DNA of 64,000 nt from an uncultured Lachnospiraceae bacterium. Its GTDB lineage: Bacteria; Bacillota; Clostridia; Lachnospirales; Lachnospiraceae. Where the stretch lies: contig CAJTTZ010000009.1 in the NCBI GenBank assembly GCA_910579505.1, positions 1 to 64,000 of the forward strand, in the 5' to 3' direction. Within the stretch, counting starts at the first letter, position 1. Each line of letters opens with the position of its first letter. A model generated the notes under the pieces. That model saw only the letters and a program-made list of their open reading frames with translations. It had not been told where the DNA came from and made no database searches. This document shows positions 9,566-17,296 of the stretch, piece by piece. The translations under genes were made by a program, and so were the position numbers.

Positions 9566-10030
9566 TTAGTTCTGTCCTTCGATTTTCTTCAATAGCTTTA
9601 CAAACACGGAGGAGGAAATGCCCTCCGCCAGTTCTTTGTCAAGACAGTGCACGGTATATTCATTGCCCGTTAACGCAACGGTGATTGTACCGGGAGTCAG
9701 CGTGATGGAATTTGCTAAAAGCACCCGCGCAAAAGTGGAGCGCAGATCGGTCTTAAAATGTACGACTGCAGGCTCCAGTTCATACTCCGCGGTGTAGATC
9801 AGCTTGAAAACAGCCGCATTTGCTTTCAGGATCTCTAACACTAAGGTAAAGAAATAGTGAAGTAAAAGAGGGGATTTTTGCAATAAAAAAAGGTCGTATC
9901 GGGGGCGGTAATTGAAAAACCGGCATAAAAACCAGTACATTACCCCTGCAATAACGACTCCAAAGGCAGCGATTTCCGCTGTAAGCTGCCCGTTAAATAT
10001 TACCCAAACCAGAAAAAAGAGAATAAACAT
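9566..10030 (-). CDS. mrpE: MrpE-like antiporter subunit, first gene of operon
   Basis: 154-residue protein with N-terminal helices (FILFFLVWVIFNGQLTAE) and a soluble domain. The pattern ANSITLTPGTITVALTGNEY.VHCLD is the MnhE/PhaE signature. CGGAG lies upstream of the ATG. It is the first gene after a strong promoter at 10118-10146, so the whole antiporter operon is probably transcribed from there. Confidence 0.87.
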   Translation of the reverse strand: MFILFFLVWVIFNGQLTAEIAAFGVVIAGVMYWFLCRFFNYRPRYDLFLLQKSPLLLHYFFTLVLEILKANAAVFKLIYTAEYELEPAVVHFKTDLRSTFARVLLANSITLTPGTITVALTGNEYTVHCLDKELAEGISSSVFVKLLKKIEGQN

Positions 10031-10117
10031 GTTTACACTCCGTTCTTCCCAAAATATAGTTTTGCTTTATAACGGTGTTTCTTCTTATTAAAAAAGGGAG
10101 CTTATTTGAACGGTAAT

Positions 10118-10146
10118 ATTATGTATCTAAAATGCGGAAGTGTCAA
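10118..10146 (-). promoter_or_regulatory. promoter of the mrp-type operon
   Basis: On the minus strand, TTGACA (10146-10141) is followed after exactly 17 bp by CATAAT (10123-10118). This gives a leader of about 80 nt ahead of mrpE. A perfect -35 and a 5/6 -10 make it a good housekeeping-sigma promoter. Confidence 0.75.
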
Positions 10147-10314
10147 GAGGGAGTTGGGAGGCGGCTTTTTCTTCGCACTTGTTTTTCATATGGGAATCGG
10201 ATATCATGTGATTAGCGGTAAGCCATTTAAATAATAAAATGTTATTTGAATGTGATGACTTGCTGCCGAAAGATAAGTGGCATGACGGTATAAATAACTG
10301 AAACGGAGGCATAC

Positions 10315-11235
10315 ATGAAATATCTAGTAATTGGCGCAGGCGGTACAGGCGGAAGCATCGGCGCGTATATGACAGAGGCGGGCAAGGATGTGACCCTGAT
10401 TGCGAGAGGGGAACACCTGAAAAAGATGCAGGAACAGGGTCTTAAGATGGAGACCACCCGGAAAGGGAACTATACAGTAAATCCAGTCAAGGCGACTGAT
10501 ATGGCGAATTATGGCGAACAGCCGGACATTATTTTTGTCTGTGTAAAGGGCTATTCCCTGGAGGAAACGATTCCATTTATCAGGCGGGTGGCGAAAGAGA
10601 CGACGATTGTGATTCCTATCTTGAATATTTATGGGACGGGCGGCAGAATGCAGGAAAAACTGCCGGAGCTTCTGGTGACCGACGGCTGTATCTATATAGC
10701 GGCGGAGATTAAAGAACCGGGGACGATCTGGCAGAACGGGGACATTTTCCGTATCGTATACGGCGTTCGCAACAGGGAAGAACTTCGCCCGGCGCTTTTT
10801 GAAGTGGCGAAGGATTTAAAGGACAGTGGGATTGAAGGCGTGCTGTCGGAGAATATTCAGAGAGACGCCCTGCAGAAATTCGCCTATGTGTCTCCCATGG
10901 CTGCGTGCGGCCTCTACTATCATGTGAGCGCCGGGGAAGTACAGGTAACCGGGGAGCCGCGGGACACCTTCGTGAAGCTGATGCGGGAAGTTGACGCGCT
11001 GGCGGTGGCGATGGACGTACCTTTCCTGATCGACATCGTGACGACCAATTTACAGATTCTGGATGCGCTTAATCCTACGGCAAGCACTTCTATGCAGCGC
11101 GACATTTACGCCGGCAAGGCGTCCGAGATCGACGGACTGATTTATGAAGTTGTGCGGATGGGAAAGAAATATGGTGTTCCCACACCGACTTATGAAATGA
11201 TTGCGGATAAGGCGAGGGAAGATGGATTGAAATAG
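10315..11235 (+). CDS. 2-dehydropantoate 2-reductase family protein
   Basis: 306 residues. The N-terminal Rossmann motif VIGAGGTGGSIGAYM (residues 4-18) binds NADP(H). The C-terminal helical domain has the family's lysine region (RDALQKFAYVSPMAACG) and the late motif RDIYAGKASEIDGL. Length and both domains fit PanE/ApbA, which reduces ketopantoate to pantoate for CoA synthesis. Many Lachnospiraceae carry several paralogues of unknown substrate, so I do not assign panE. The start has GGAGG 6 nt upstream. A small gene follows in the same direction. Confidence 0.82.
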   Translation: MKYLVIGAGGTGGSIGAYMTEAGKDVTLIARGEHLKKMQEQGLKMETTRKGNYTVNPVKATDMANYGEQPDIIFVCVKGYSLEETIPFIRRVAKETTIVIPILNIYGTGGRMQEKLPELLVTDGCIYIAAEIKEPGTIWQNGDIFRIVYGVRNREELRPALFEVAKDLKDSGIEGVLSENIQRDALQKFAYVSPMAACGLYYHVSAGEVQVTGEPRDTFVKLMREVDALAVAMDVPFLIDIVTTNLQILDALNPTASTSMQRDIYAGKASEIDGLIYEVVRMGKKYGVPTPTYEMIADKAREDGLK

Positions 11236-11285
11236 AGACAGAATGGGGTTTAGTGCAATGACATTTGCCGGCGTGGGAGGAAGAA

Positions 11286-11498
11286 ATGGCAGAAAATACG
11301 GAGAAGAAATACAAAGAGAGATATCTGGCTGGAGAAATTGAGTTCGAGGAGATCGACGACTATAGTCAGGAGTGGGGGTTTTCCGATACTACGGACACTT
11401 TACGGGAGTATCTGGGCTTAAATGCCGAGGAAGAGGACGCATGGGTGAGTGTGGGGGAAGAGGCGCTGAAAGAGATTTTGGACAAGCAGAAGAACTGA
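11286..11498 (+). CDS. small acidic protein of unknown function
   Basis: 70 residues, rich in Glu and Asp, starting at MAENTEKKYKERYL behind GGGAGG. A core IEFEEIDDYSQEWGF can be seen, but I do not recognise the family. No signal peptide or membrane segment is visible. It lies 50 bp after the reductase gene and before a terminator, so the two are probably co-transcribed. Confidence 0.55.
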   Translation: MAENTEKKYKERYLAGEIEFEEIDDYSQEWGFSDTTDTLREYLGLNAEEEDAWVSVGEEALKEILDKQKN

Positions 11499-11540
11499 CG
11501 GAAAAACGATAAAATAAAGAGGAAAGTAAGATGAACAAAG

Positions 11541-11579
11541 AAATGCTGACCAGCATATGGGCGGTCAGCGTTTCTCTAT
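11541..11579. terminator. bidirectional intrinsic terminator
   Basis: AAATGCTGACC (11541-11551) pairs with GGTCAGCGTTT (11563-11573) over 11 bp with one G-T. T-rich tracts follow on both strands (TTTCTCT on plus, TTTCTTTGTT on minus). It sits between convergent units, the reductase pair (+) and the ABC permease (-). Confidence 0.65.
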
Positions 11580-11628
11580 ATACGGTCCCGTATAAGATAT
11601 TGTTCTTGAAAGGAACATGTGCAGGAAG

Positions 11629-12366
11629 TCAGTTAGCAGCTATTTCACGCCTGCGCAGATAAAAGACGGACAGCGCGGCAAAAATAATCATATATCCGAC
11701 AGAATTGACTATCAAGGTCAAAATATTGATTTCCATATTCGGATTATTAGCCCGCATTCCCAGACAGTAGATGGAATAGGGATAATCCATGCCATAGTCG
11801 TGGTTGGTCATATACAGACCGAAAATGCCTCCGGCGAGGGCTATGCCGATTGGAACGGCAAAGGAACGGATCACCAGGGAGAGGAGAAGCTGCACACAGC
11901 AGATCACCACTGCGCCTAAAGTACCGCAGAGAAACCACTCAAAAGATTCTTTTGGAAAAGAACTTTGAATCCCGGCGAACTTACCGCAGATAAAGAACAA
12001 CAGGAAAATCCATATATTTCCGAGAACGGACACCCGCACCGCCTGCGTCAGCTTGCCGAGATAAAGGCTGGATAACGGCAGGGGCGCGGTCAAAAAGCTG
12101 TTCCAGTTGTGGCGGGTGTGCTCCAGCCGCCAGAGATAGGAGCAGTACGTGCCGATCAGTGCTGGCATGAACAGATAGCAGAGAAAAAGCGTATGCTGGC
12201 TCCAAAGGCTGTACCATTCAGACTGCAAAACACCAATATTCATTTTGTAATTCATAGTGCCGAAGAAAGCGGATATCATGGGGAGTGCGAAGAACGCCAG
12301 CCATACCGGGCTGCGCTTCAGCTTCAGGGATTCTGCTTTGACGGCTCTGATGTAAGATGTATGCAT
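11629..12366 (-). CDS. ABC-2 permease, lantibiotic-immunity type (second permease)
   Basis: 245 residues with six predicted membrane helices. The start MHTSYIRAVKAESLKLKRSPVW has the amphipathic K-x-K-R-S entry typical of MutE/EpiE/BcrB-type permeases. RLEHTRHNWNSFLTAPLP fits the E..RNTWKQLLTLP region of that family. AAGGAGGATC precedes the start. It is the third gene of an ATPase-permease-permease operon. By family, such transporters expel peptide antibiotics from the membrane; substrate unknown. Confidence 0.78.
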   Translation of the reverse strand: MHTSYIRAVKAESLKLKRSPVWLAFFALPMISAFFGTMNYKMNIGVLQSEWYSLWSQHTLFLCYLFMPALIGTYCSYLWRLEHTRHNWNSFLTAPLPLSSLYLGKLTQAVRVSVLGNIWIFLLFFICGKFAGIQSSFPKESFEWFLCGTLGAVVICCVQLLLSLVIRSFAVPIGIALAGGIFGLYMTNHDYGMDYPYSIYCLGMRANNPNMEINILTLIVNSVGYMIIFAALSVFYLRRREIAAN

Positions 12367-12498
12367 GTTGTTGATCCTCCTTGTCAGGTATTTATATTTT
12401 CGGATGTGACAATACTTGAAACAGATGTTTATACTGATAATTCACACATGCGGCAGATTGTACGGTTATTCATTGTTATACAGTGTAAAGGGTAATTT

Positions 12499-13251
12499 TT
12501 ATACTTCCTTTCGCGTAAATAATATCCGTCCCGCCGCATAAAAAACTACAATCCAGACGAAAATAGCAGCCACCGCGCACAGTTCAACCGGCGAATATTC
12601 CCGGTAATAAAAATGTATGACTCTCGTTTTCGGGTTCCAGTCCATAGCCACCTGGGCAGCGGAGAGGAAACCGCCCCACGGAAGAAAAGAGTACATTTTG
12701 ATATACATTAAAATCAGCCCGAGCATGGAGCCGCCAAGTCCTGCCACAAGTGGAATCATCTGGTTAAAAAACAGCATGGATAAAAGAAGCTGCAATAAAT
12801 ACAGGGACAGGCAGCAGGCAAGATTCAGTGCAAAGGATGTGGCATAATGTTTCCATTCCGGGTGTCCTACATAGCCGCGGGCATACCCTAAAGCGATGAC
12901 AAAAATAAACTGCGCGGCAGATAGTGCGAGAATAAAGAAAAGACCGCAGATTACCTTTGCATGGTAAAGCGCACCCGGCCGGCGCAGCGTGTTTAACAGC
13001 TTATAGGTATTGCCCTTATGCTCGATGTCAGCAAGCCGTGAGGCAAGCACGGACATAATGGTTGGCATCATAATCACGTTCACCAGAGGAAGGGAATAGA
13101 GCGTTTCAATCCAGCCCTGCAGCCTCTCCTTTTCGTCCGGGTGGCTGCCTGACCAGAGAAGCCATGCGAACTGGACGCATATGAGGACGAACATGGTCAG
13201 TCCGATTTTCTTTCTTTTAATCTTTTGAAATTCCATCCGCAAAGTAATCAT
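12499..13251 (-). CDS. ABC-2 permease, lantibiotic-immunity type (first permease)
   Basis: 250 residues, about six helices. It begins MITLRMEFQKIKRKKIGL, the same entry pattern as its partner, and has DIEHKGNTYKLLNTLRRP, equivalent to the E...NTWK..LT region. It overlaps the ATPase stop by 4 nt (ATGA). The 132-bp gap to the second permease is larger than usual, but no promoter or terminator stands out in it. Confidence 0.78.
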   Translation of the reverse strand: MITLRMEFQKIKRKKIGLTMFVLICVQFAWLLWSGSHPDEKERLQGWIETLYSLPLVNVIMMPTIMSVLASRLADIEHKGNTYKLLNTLRRPGALYHAKVICGLFFILALSAAQFIFVIALGYARGYVGHPEWKHYATSFALNLACCLSLYLLQLLLSMLFFNQMIPLVAGLGGSMLGLILMYIKMYSFLPWGGFLSAAQVAMDWNPKTRVIHFYYREYSPVELCAVAAIFVWIVVFYAAGRILFTRKEV

Positions 13252-14168
13252 AAGCTGCTCTCCTTTCCCGTCAGAGATAAGAAAATATCTTCCAGACTTT
13301 TCTCTCGTTTTTCAATGCGGTAGAGTGATATATTCTGTGCTACAAGCAGCCTGCAAAGATTTGCCACATAGGCATCGTCAACCATAGGAAGCAGGAGGTA
13401 GCCGCCTTCTTGTGTGGCTTCGATTCCCTCCTGCCGGAGCAGGTCGAGGGCAAGCGCTGTGTGACTGACACGGAGCGCAATCTGTTCTTTGGAGTGGGAG
13501 TGCAGGGACTCCAGCGTGTTCTGATAGACCAGCTCGCCTTTTCGGATGATGCCCACATGATCCGCCATCTGGTCGATTTCACTGAGCAGATGGGAGGAGA
13601 CCAGAACCGTCATGCCGAAAGTTTTCGGCAGAGAGCAGATCAACTCACGCATTTCCTGAATGCCCGCCGGGTCAAGCCCGTTTGTGGGCTCATCCAGAAT
13701 CAACAGCTTCGGAAAGCCGAGCAGGGCTGCGGCAAGCCCGAGACGCTGTTTCATGCCGAGGGAATAGTGGTTGACCGGCTTTTTTCGCGCGTCGCTCAGG
13801 CGGACGATTTTTAATACCTCGTTGATATCCTTTTCGGAACAGCCTTTGAGCGTCTGGAAAATGCGTAGATTTTCTTCTCCCGTCAAATGACCGTAGTAAC
13901 TGGGTGACTCGATTAATGAGCCGGTTTGCGCGAGGAGCTTCATGCGGTTTTTCTCATTGACTGGTGTGTCAAATAGGGTAATGCTGCCCTCCGTGGGTCT
14001 GGCGAGCCCGAGAATCATCTTTAAAGTGGTGGATTTTCCCGCGCCGTTCGGGCCGAGAAAGCCGTAGATTGCGCCAGACACCACCTGCATGTTGACGGCG
14101 TTTACACAGCGGATTTTGCCGTACTGTTTTGTGAGGTTATGAGTTTCTACCAGATTTTGTGTTGGCAT
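13248..14168 (-). CDS. ABC transporter ATPase, BcrA/lantibiotic-protection type
   Basis: 306 residues from MPTQNLVETHNLTKQYG; the ATG at 14168 has GGAAAGGAC upstream, whereas the longer frame lacks a site. Walker A GPNGAGKST (39-47), signature SLGMKQ (136-141), Walker B LLILDEP (155-161) and the switch histidine in SSHLLSEID are intact. The C-terminal accessory domain is of the BcrA/NisF-like class. It energises the two permeases downstream. The two-component system at 16.5-18.6 kb on the other strand is its likely regulator, as in nisin or bacitracin resistance loci. Confidence 0.85.
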   Translation of the reverse strand: MPTQNLVETHNLTKQYGKIRCVNAVNMQVVSGAIYGFLGPNGAGKSTTLKMILGLARPTEGSITLFDTPVNEKNRMKLLAQTGSLIESPSYYGHLTGEENLRIFQTLKGCSEKDINEVLKIVRLSDARKKPVNHYSLGMKQRLGLAAALLGFPKLLILDEPTNGLDPAGIQEMRELICSLPKTFGMTVLVSSHLLSEIDQMADHVGIIRKGELVYQNTLESLHSHSKEQIALRVSHTALALDLLRQEGIEATQEGGYLLLPMVDDAYVANLCRLLVAQNISLYRIEKREKSLEDIFLSLTGKESSL

Positions 14169-14345
14169 AGCGTTTTGTCCTTTCCTGTATATATTTTTGA
14201 ATTTCTGCATTGGCGGGCGGGATTCTCTTGATGGCGGCAAACTTGCTGCAAAGGCGTGGTATTTGCTATCGGAGCAGTATATTTGACGCGTATGTCTGCC
14301 CGCTATAGACAGGATAAGGGGGCGGGATTACGTGGGAATGAAGGG

Positions 14346-14367
14346 AAGATTACATTTACCTTAAGAA
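14346..14367 (+). repeat. 22-bp direct repeat, left copy (DR-L)
   Basis: Begins AAGATTACATTTACCTTAAG and runs two further bases (AA). An identical 22-bp copy in the same orientation is at 16388-16409. The two copies bracket exactly one transcription unit (ATPase + RloB). Confidence 0.85.
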
Positions 14368-14374
14368 ATGAAGG

Positions 14375-14403
14375 TTGCTTTTTTGTAAAAAAAATCGTAT
14401 AAT
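14375..14403 (+). promoter_or_regulatory. promoter of the ATPase/RloB cassette
   Basis: TTGCTT (14375-14380), 17-bp spacer, TATAAT (14398-14403). It starts only 8 bp inside the left direct repeat, so the cassette carries its own promoter. Confidence 0.7.
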
Positions 14404-14408
14404 ACAAA

Positions 14409-14445
14409 AAAATCAAAAAAATACATTTTGTATTTTTTTGATTTT
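14409..14445 (+). repeat. 17-bp perfect inverted repeat at transcript start
   Basis: The arm at 14409-14425 (AAAATCAAAAAAATACA) is the exact reverse complement of 14429-14445, with a 3-nt TTT loop. It begins a few bases after the -10 box, so it is either an operator over the start site or a hairpin at the 5' end of the message. Another 31 bp separate it from the ATPase start codon. Confidence 0.8.
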
Positions 14446-14476
14446 CAGGAAATACTATTAAAAAGGGGTATGTAAA

Positions 14477-15811
14477 ATGGAAAATGTGTTTTACCTGTTA
14501 AATATCAGTGTTTCCGGGATTAAATGCATTAAGGAAGAAGTGCGCTTGGATTTCTATAAAAAAACCATAGACAAAAAATTTGATTCGGAGAGATATCGGG
14601 TTAAGGCGATTTATGGGGAAAACGGATCTGGAAAGTCTGCGCTTGTTACAGCGGTCAAAATATTTCAGGATTTGATAATAAATGATAATTATTTAAATGA
14701 GTCAAAGACACAGGAATTTTTAGATGAAATAGTCAATAAAACGACAAAAGTATTTCAATTTCAGTTAGAGTTTTTGGTTAATTTTGAACATGAAAAATTA
14801 GTATATCAATATTCGGTGCAGATAGGTAAAGGCAAGAGCGGATTATACGAAATCCAGTATGAAGGTCTAAAATGTAAAAATGGAAACTATGCAAATCATA
14901 AATATTATACAGTATTTGAGAGTCAGAAAGGTAAGTTAAATTTTGTGTCTTGTACAGAGGAGGAGAAAGAGTGGATAGGGCAAAAAACAGCTAATTTACT
15001 TTCCTCACATTCTTTCATATATCTATATATAATGAATATGAGGGAAGAGGCTTTTTCTAACGAGGATGATGGCAGCACCTTATTTATTTCTGTATTTGTA
15101 TGTTTGGTTTTGTCGCTTTCTCTAAAAGTGTATCTTGCAGAAGAGGATCAGCATGAACTATATTTTATGCAGAAAAGATTAAAGGAAAGCAGAGCTGATC
15201 AACAGACATTTATAGAGACCTTTTTCGGGCGTGAGAACAATTTGGCTTCGGCTTTGGGTGTTAATGAAAAATTTGTGGCTAAGGAATTTTTTGACACATA
15301 TAGGGAACAAGTAGGACAGCTGTCACAATTTATTAAGATTTTCAAACCTAATTTGATATCCATAGATATTGACGCAAAAGAAGATGGCGAGCGATATATC
15401 TGTGACTTGAATCTCAATTATGGCGATTATGTAATTAATAAAGAGTTTGAAAGCACGGGGATTAAGAAGCTGATACGGCTGTTTGACTGTTTTGCCGCTG
15501 CCAGCAGAGGGGCTATTGCTTTTGTCGATGAAATGGATGCGAACTTAAATGATGTATACCTTTGCAAGCTGATTGAATATTTCATGTATTATGGAAAAGG
15601 ACAGCTATGCTTTACCACGCACAATATAGGGCCGATGAGCGCTTTAAAGGAAAATAAAAATTCCATAGACTTTTTATCCAGTGACAATCATTTGATTCCA
15701 TGGACTTCCAGAGGGAATGCCACACCGGAGAACTGCTATAGAAACGGGATGATTGAGGATTTGCCGTTTAATGTTGAAGCATCGGATTTCGTGGGCATTT
15801 TTGGGGAGTAA
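14477..15811 (+). CDS. AAA (ABC/OLD-like) ATPase of an AbiL-like pair
   Basis: 444 residues. Walker A is GENGSGKS (47-54), Walker B AIAFVDE (346-352, D351/E352) and the switch histidine is in FTTHN (H382). FESTGIKKL stands where the ABC signature should be. This is the SMC/ABC-like AAA_15/AAA_21 layout with a long helical insertion, as in OLD-family and AbiL-type ATPases. There is no TOPRIM domain in this chain; one is encoded by the next gene. AAGGGG lies 8 nt before the start. By comparison with AbiLi/RloB pairs I infer an anti-phage role. The function is not proven by the sequence. Confidence 0.75.
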   Translation: MENVFYLLNISVSGIKCIKEEVRLDFYKKTIDKKFDSERYRVKAIYGENGSGKSALVTAVKIFQDLIINDNYLNESKTQEFLDEIVNKTTKVFQFQLEFLVNFEHEKLVYQYSVQIGKGKSGLYEIQYEGLKCKNGNYANHKYYTVFESQKGKLNFVSCTEEEKEWIGQKTANLLSSHSFIYLYIMNMREEAFSNEDDGSTLFISVFVCLVLSLSLKVYLAEEDQHELYFMQKRLKESRADQQTFIETFFGRENNLASALGVNEKFVAKEFFDTYREQVGQLSQFIKIFKPNLISIDIDAKEDGERYICDLNLNYGDYVINKEFESTGIKKLIRLFDCFAAASRGAIAFVDEMDANLNDVYLCKLIEYFMYYGKGQLCFTTHNIGPMSALKENKNSIDFLSSDNHLIPWTSRGNATPENCYRNGMIEDLPFNVEASDFVGIFGE

Positions 15812-15816
15812 CTGGT

Positions 15817-16329
15817 ATGGCGATACAAATGATATTCTGCTTAGAAACAAATAGGAGAGCAAACACGGATTATATCTATATCAAAGAAACCATAGATTAT
15901 CTGTATCAGACAAATAACCAGATTAAAATAAGCCCTATTTATATGTGTACAAAAACAAAATATAAATCCAAGGATGTGTTGAGAGAGATTGAGAAAAAGG
16001 TAAAAGCGTTTACTATTGGGCAAAGTAAAGTATTTTATTGCATTGATACGGATGGTTATGAGATAAGCACTGAACATGAGAATGCACTTCGGGATATTAG
16101 GAAATTTTGTGATGAGAAAGGTTTTGAATTTATATGGTTTTGCCATGACGTAGAAGAAGTGTTTCTGGGAAGAAAAGTCCCTGATTCGCAGAAAGTGCAG
16201 GAAGCAGGTGTATTTAGAAAAAGAAACGGTATTAAAGAAGTGTCCTTAAAGAAACTGTCTGAGAAAACCTGCAGGCCATGCACAAGTAATATTATATGTG
16301 TACTCGATACATATTTGGACAGAAAATAG
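15817..16329 (+). CDS. RloB-like TOPRIM-type protein
   Basis: 170 residues. The N-terminal strand IFCLETN puts an acidic residue at E10, and KVFYCIDTDGYE gives D77-x-D79 at a strand end. This is the glutamate + DxD spacing of RloB/TOPRIM nuclease folds. It begins 5 bp after the ATPase stop, and its ribosome site (GGGGAG) overlaps the ATPase end, so the two are translationally coupled. Together ATPase + RloB resemble a split OLD nuclease such as AbiLi/AbiLii. Nuclease activity is inferred. Confidence 0.68.
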   Translation: MAIQMIFCLETNRRANTDYIYIKETIDYLYQTNNQIKISPIYMCTKTKYKSKDVLREIEKKVKAFTIGQSKVFYCIDTDGYEISTEHENALRDIRKFCDEKGFEFIWFCHDVEEVFLGRKVPDSQKVQEAGVFRKRNGIKEVSLKKLSEKTCRPCTSNIICVLDTYLDRK

Positions 16330-16352
16330 CGCTGGCGGTGGTGCTATTTTTT
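16323..16352 (+). terminator. terminator of the ATPase/RloB cassette
   Basis: AAAATAGC (16323-16330) pairs with GCTATTTT (16343-16350), and the run continues with more T. The stem includes the RloB stop codon. It ends 36 bp before the right direct repeat. Confidence 0.7.
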
Positions 16353-16387
16353 GTTTGTGTATTGCAGGAAAGTACAGTTAAAAATAT

Positions 16388-16409
16388 AAGATTACATTTA
16401 CCTTAAGAA
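16388..16409 (+). repeat. 22-bp direct repeat, right copy (DR-R)
   Basis: Identical to 14346-14367 over 22 bp, then diverges (TCCCGC here, ATGAAG at the left copy). It lies 128 bp upstream of the response-regulator start. Confidence 0.85.
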
Positions 16410-16537
16410 TCCCGCAGGAATCTTTTCAGAAGAGGAGGGAAGCAATATACTGATACTTAGATAGAAAAATCTTGCTGAATAATAGTATAACGCATGTTAA
16501 AAAATAGGAAATATCTTTAAGACGAGGAAATACGCTT

Positions 16538-17296
16538 ATGAACTTATACGACTGTAAAATCCTGCTGGTTGACGACGAGAAAACATTGCGCGATATGGTA
16601 AGCGGTTTTCTTCGCCGCGCCGGATTTCATAACGTGACTGTGGCGGCAGGCTGTCTGGAAGCTGAGGAACTGTTTGCACTAAAAGAACCGCATCTTGTGC
16701 TTCTGGACATCATGCTACCTGACGGGGATGGATTTTCCTTGTTAAAAAAGCTGCGGCAATTGTCGGAGGTTCCCGTGATCTTTCTGTCGGCGCGGGATGA
16801 AGACGAAAGCCGACTGCGTGGGCTGGGGCTTGGCGCGGATGATTATGTCACGAAACCTTTTTTGCCGGAAGAGCTGATCCTGCGGGTAACGGCAGTGCTG
16901 AAACGGGTGTATCGGGTAAAGAATATGCAGGATGCAGAAATAATTGCGCTTGGCAGATGTACGGTTGACCTGGGCAGCGGAGTCGCGCATTGGGACAGGG
17001 AAATAGAAAACGGCGTGGCGGCGTACGGTGACGGCAGAGAAGAGGGTGCAGAGGAAAAAACAGGGGACGTTACGCTGACAGCGAAAGAATATGCCATTTT
17101 GTCAAAACTTGCACAGGAGAGAGGGCGGATTGTGACTATTGATGCACTGTGTGACGCCGTCTGGCAGGAAGAGAATTTTGGATATGAAAATACGCTGGTC
17201 GTCCATATCCGCAGACTACGGGAAAAAATTGAGGAAGATCCTTCCCGTCCCAAATATCTGCTGACGGTGAGAGGGCTGGGGTATAGACTGGTATGA
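16538..17296 (+). CDS. OmpR-family response regulator
   Basis: 252 residues. The receiver domain has acidic pocket D12/D13, phospho-acceptor D57 (LLDIMLPDGDG) and the conserved lysine in VTKPFLPEE. The C-terminal winged helix has the RGRIVTIDALCDAVW and VHIRRLREKIE segments. Between the two lies an unusually long linker with an acidic loop (GDGREEGAEEKTGD). It overlaps the kinase gene by 4 nt. It most likely controls the neighbouring peptide-resistance ABC operon; that link rests on position only. Confidence 0.88.
   Translation: MNLYDCKILLVDDEKTLRDMVSGFLRRAGFHNVTVAAGCLEAEELFALKEPHLVLLDIMLPDGDGFSLLKKLRQLSEVPVIFLSARDEDESRLRGLGLGADDYVTKPFLPEELILRVTAVLKRVYRVKNMQDAEIIALGRCTVDLGSGVAHWDREIENGVAAYGDGREEGAEEKTGDVTLTAKEYAILSKLAQERGRIVTIDALCDAVWQEENFGYENTLVVHIRRLREKIEEDPSRPKYLLTVRGLGYRLV

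Larger units (their letters stand above)
14346..16409 (+). mobile_element. direct-repeat-flanked ATPase/RloB defence-type cassette
   Basis: A 2.06-kb unit lies between two perfect 22-bp direct repeats. It contains its own promoter, a long hairpin, two genes and a terminator, and no transposase or recombinase. It is clearly more AT-rich than the ABC and two-component genes around it. It separates an immunity-type ABC transporter from a divergent two-component system, which are normally adjacent. I infer insertion of a cargo cassette with duplication of the target, or exchange by recombination through the repeat. A shared regulator binding site is the alternative explanation for the repeat. Confidence 0.55.
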
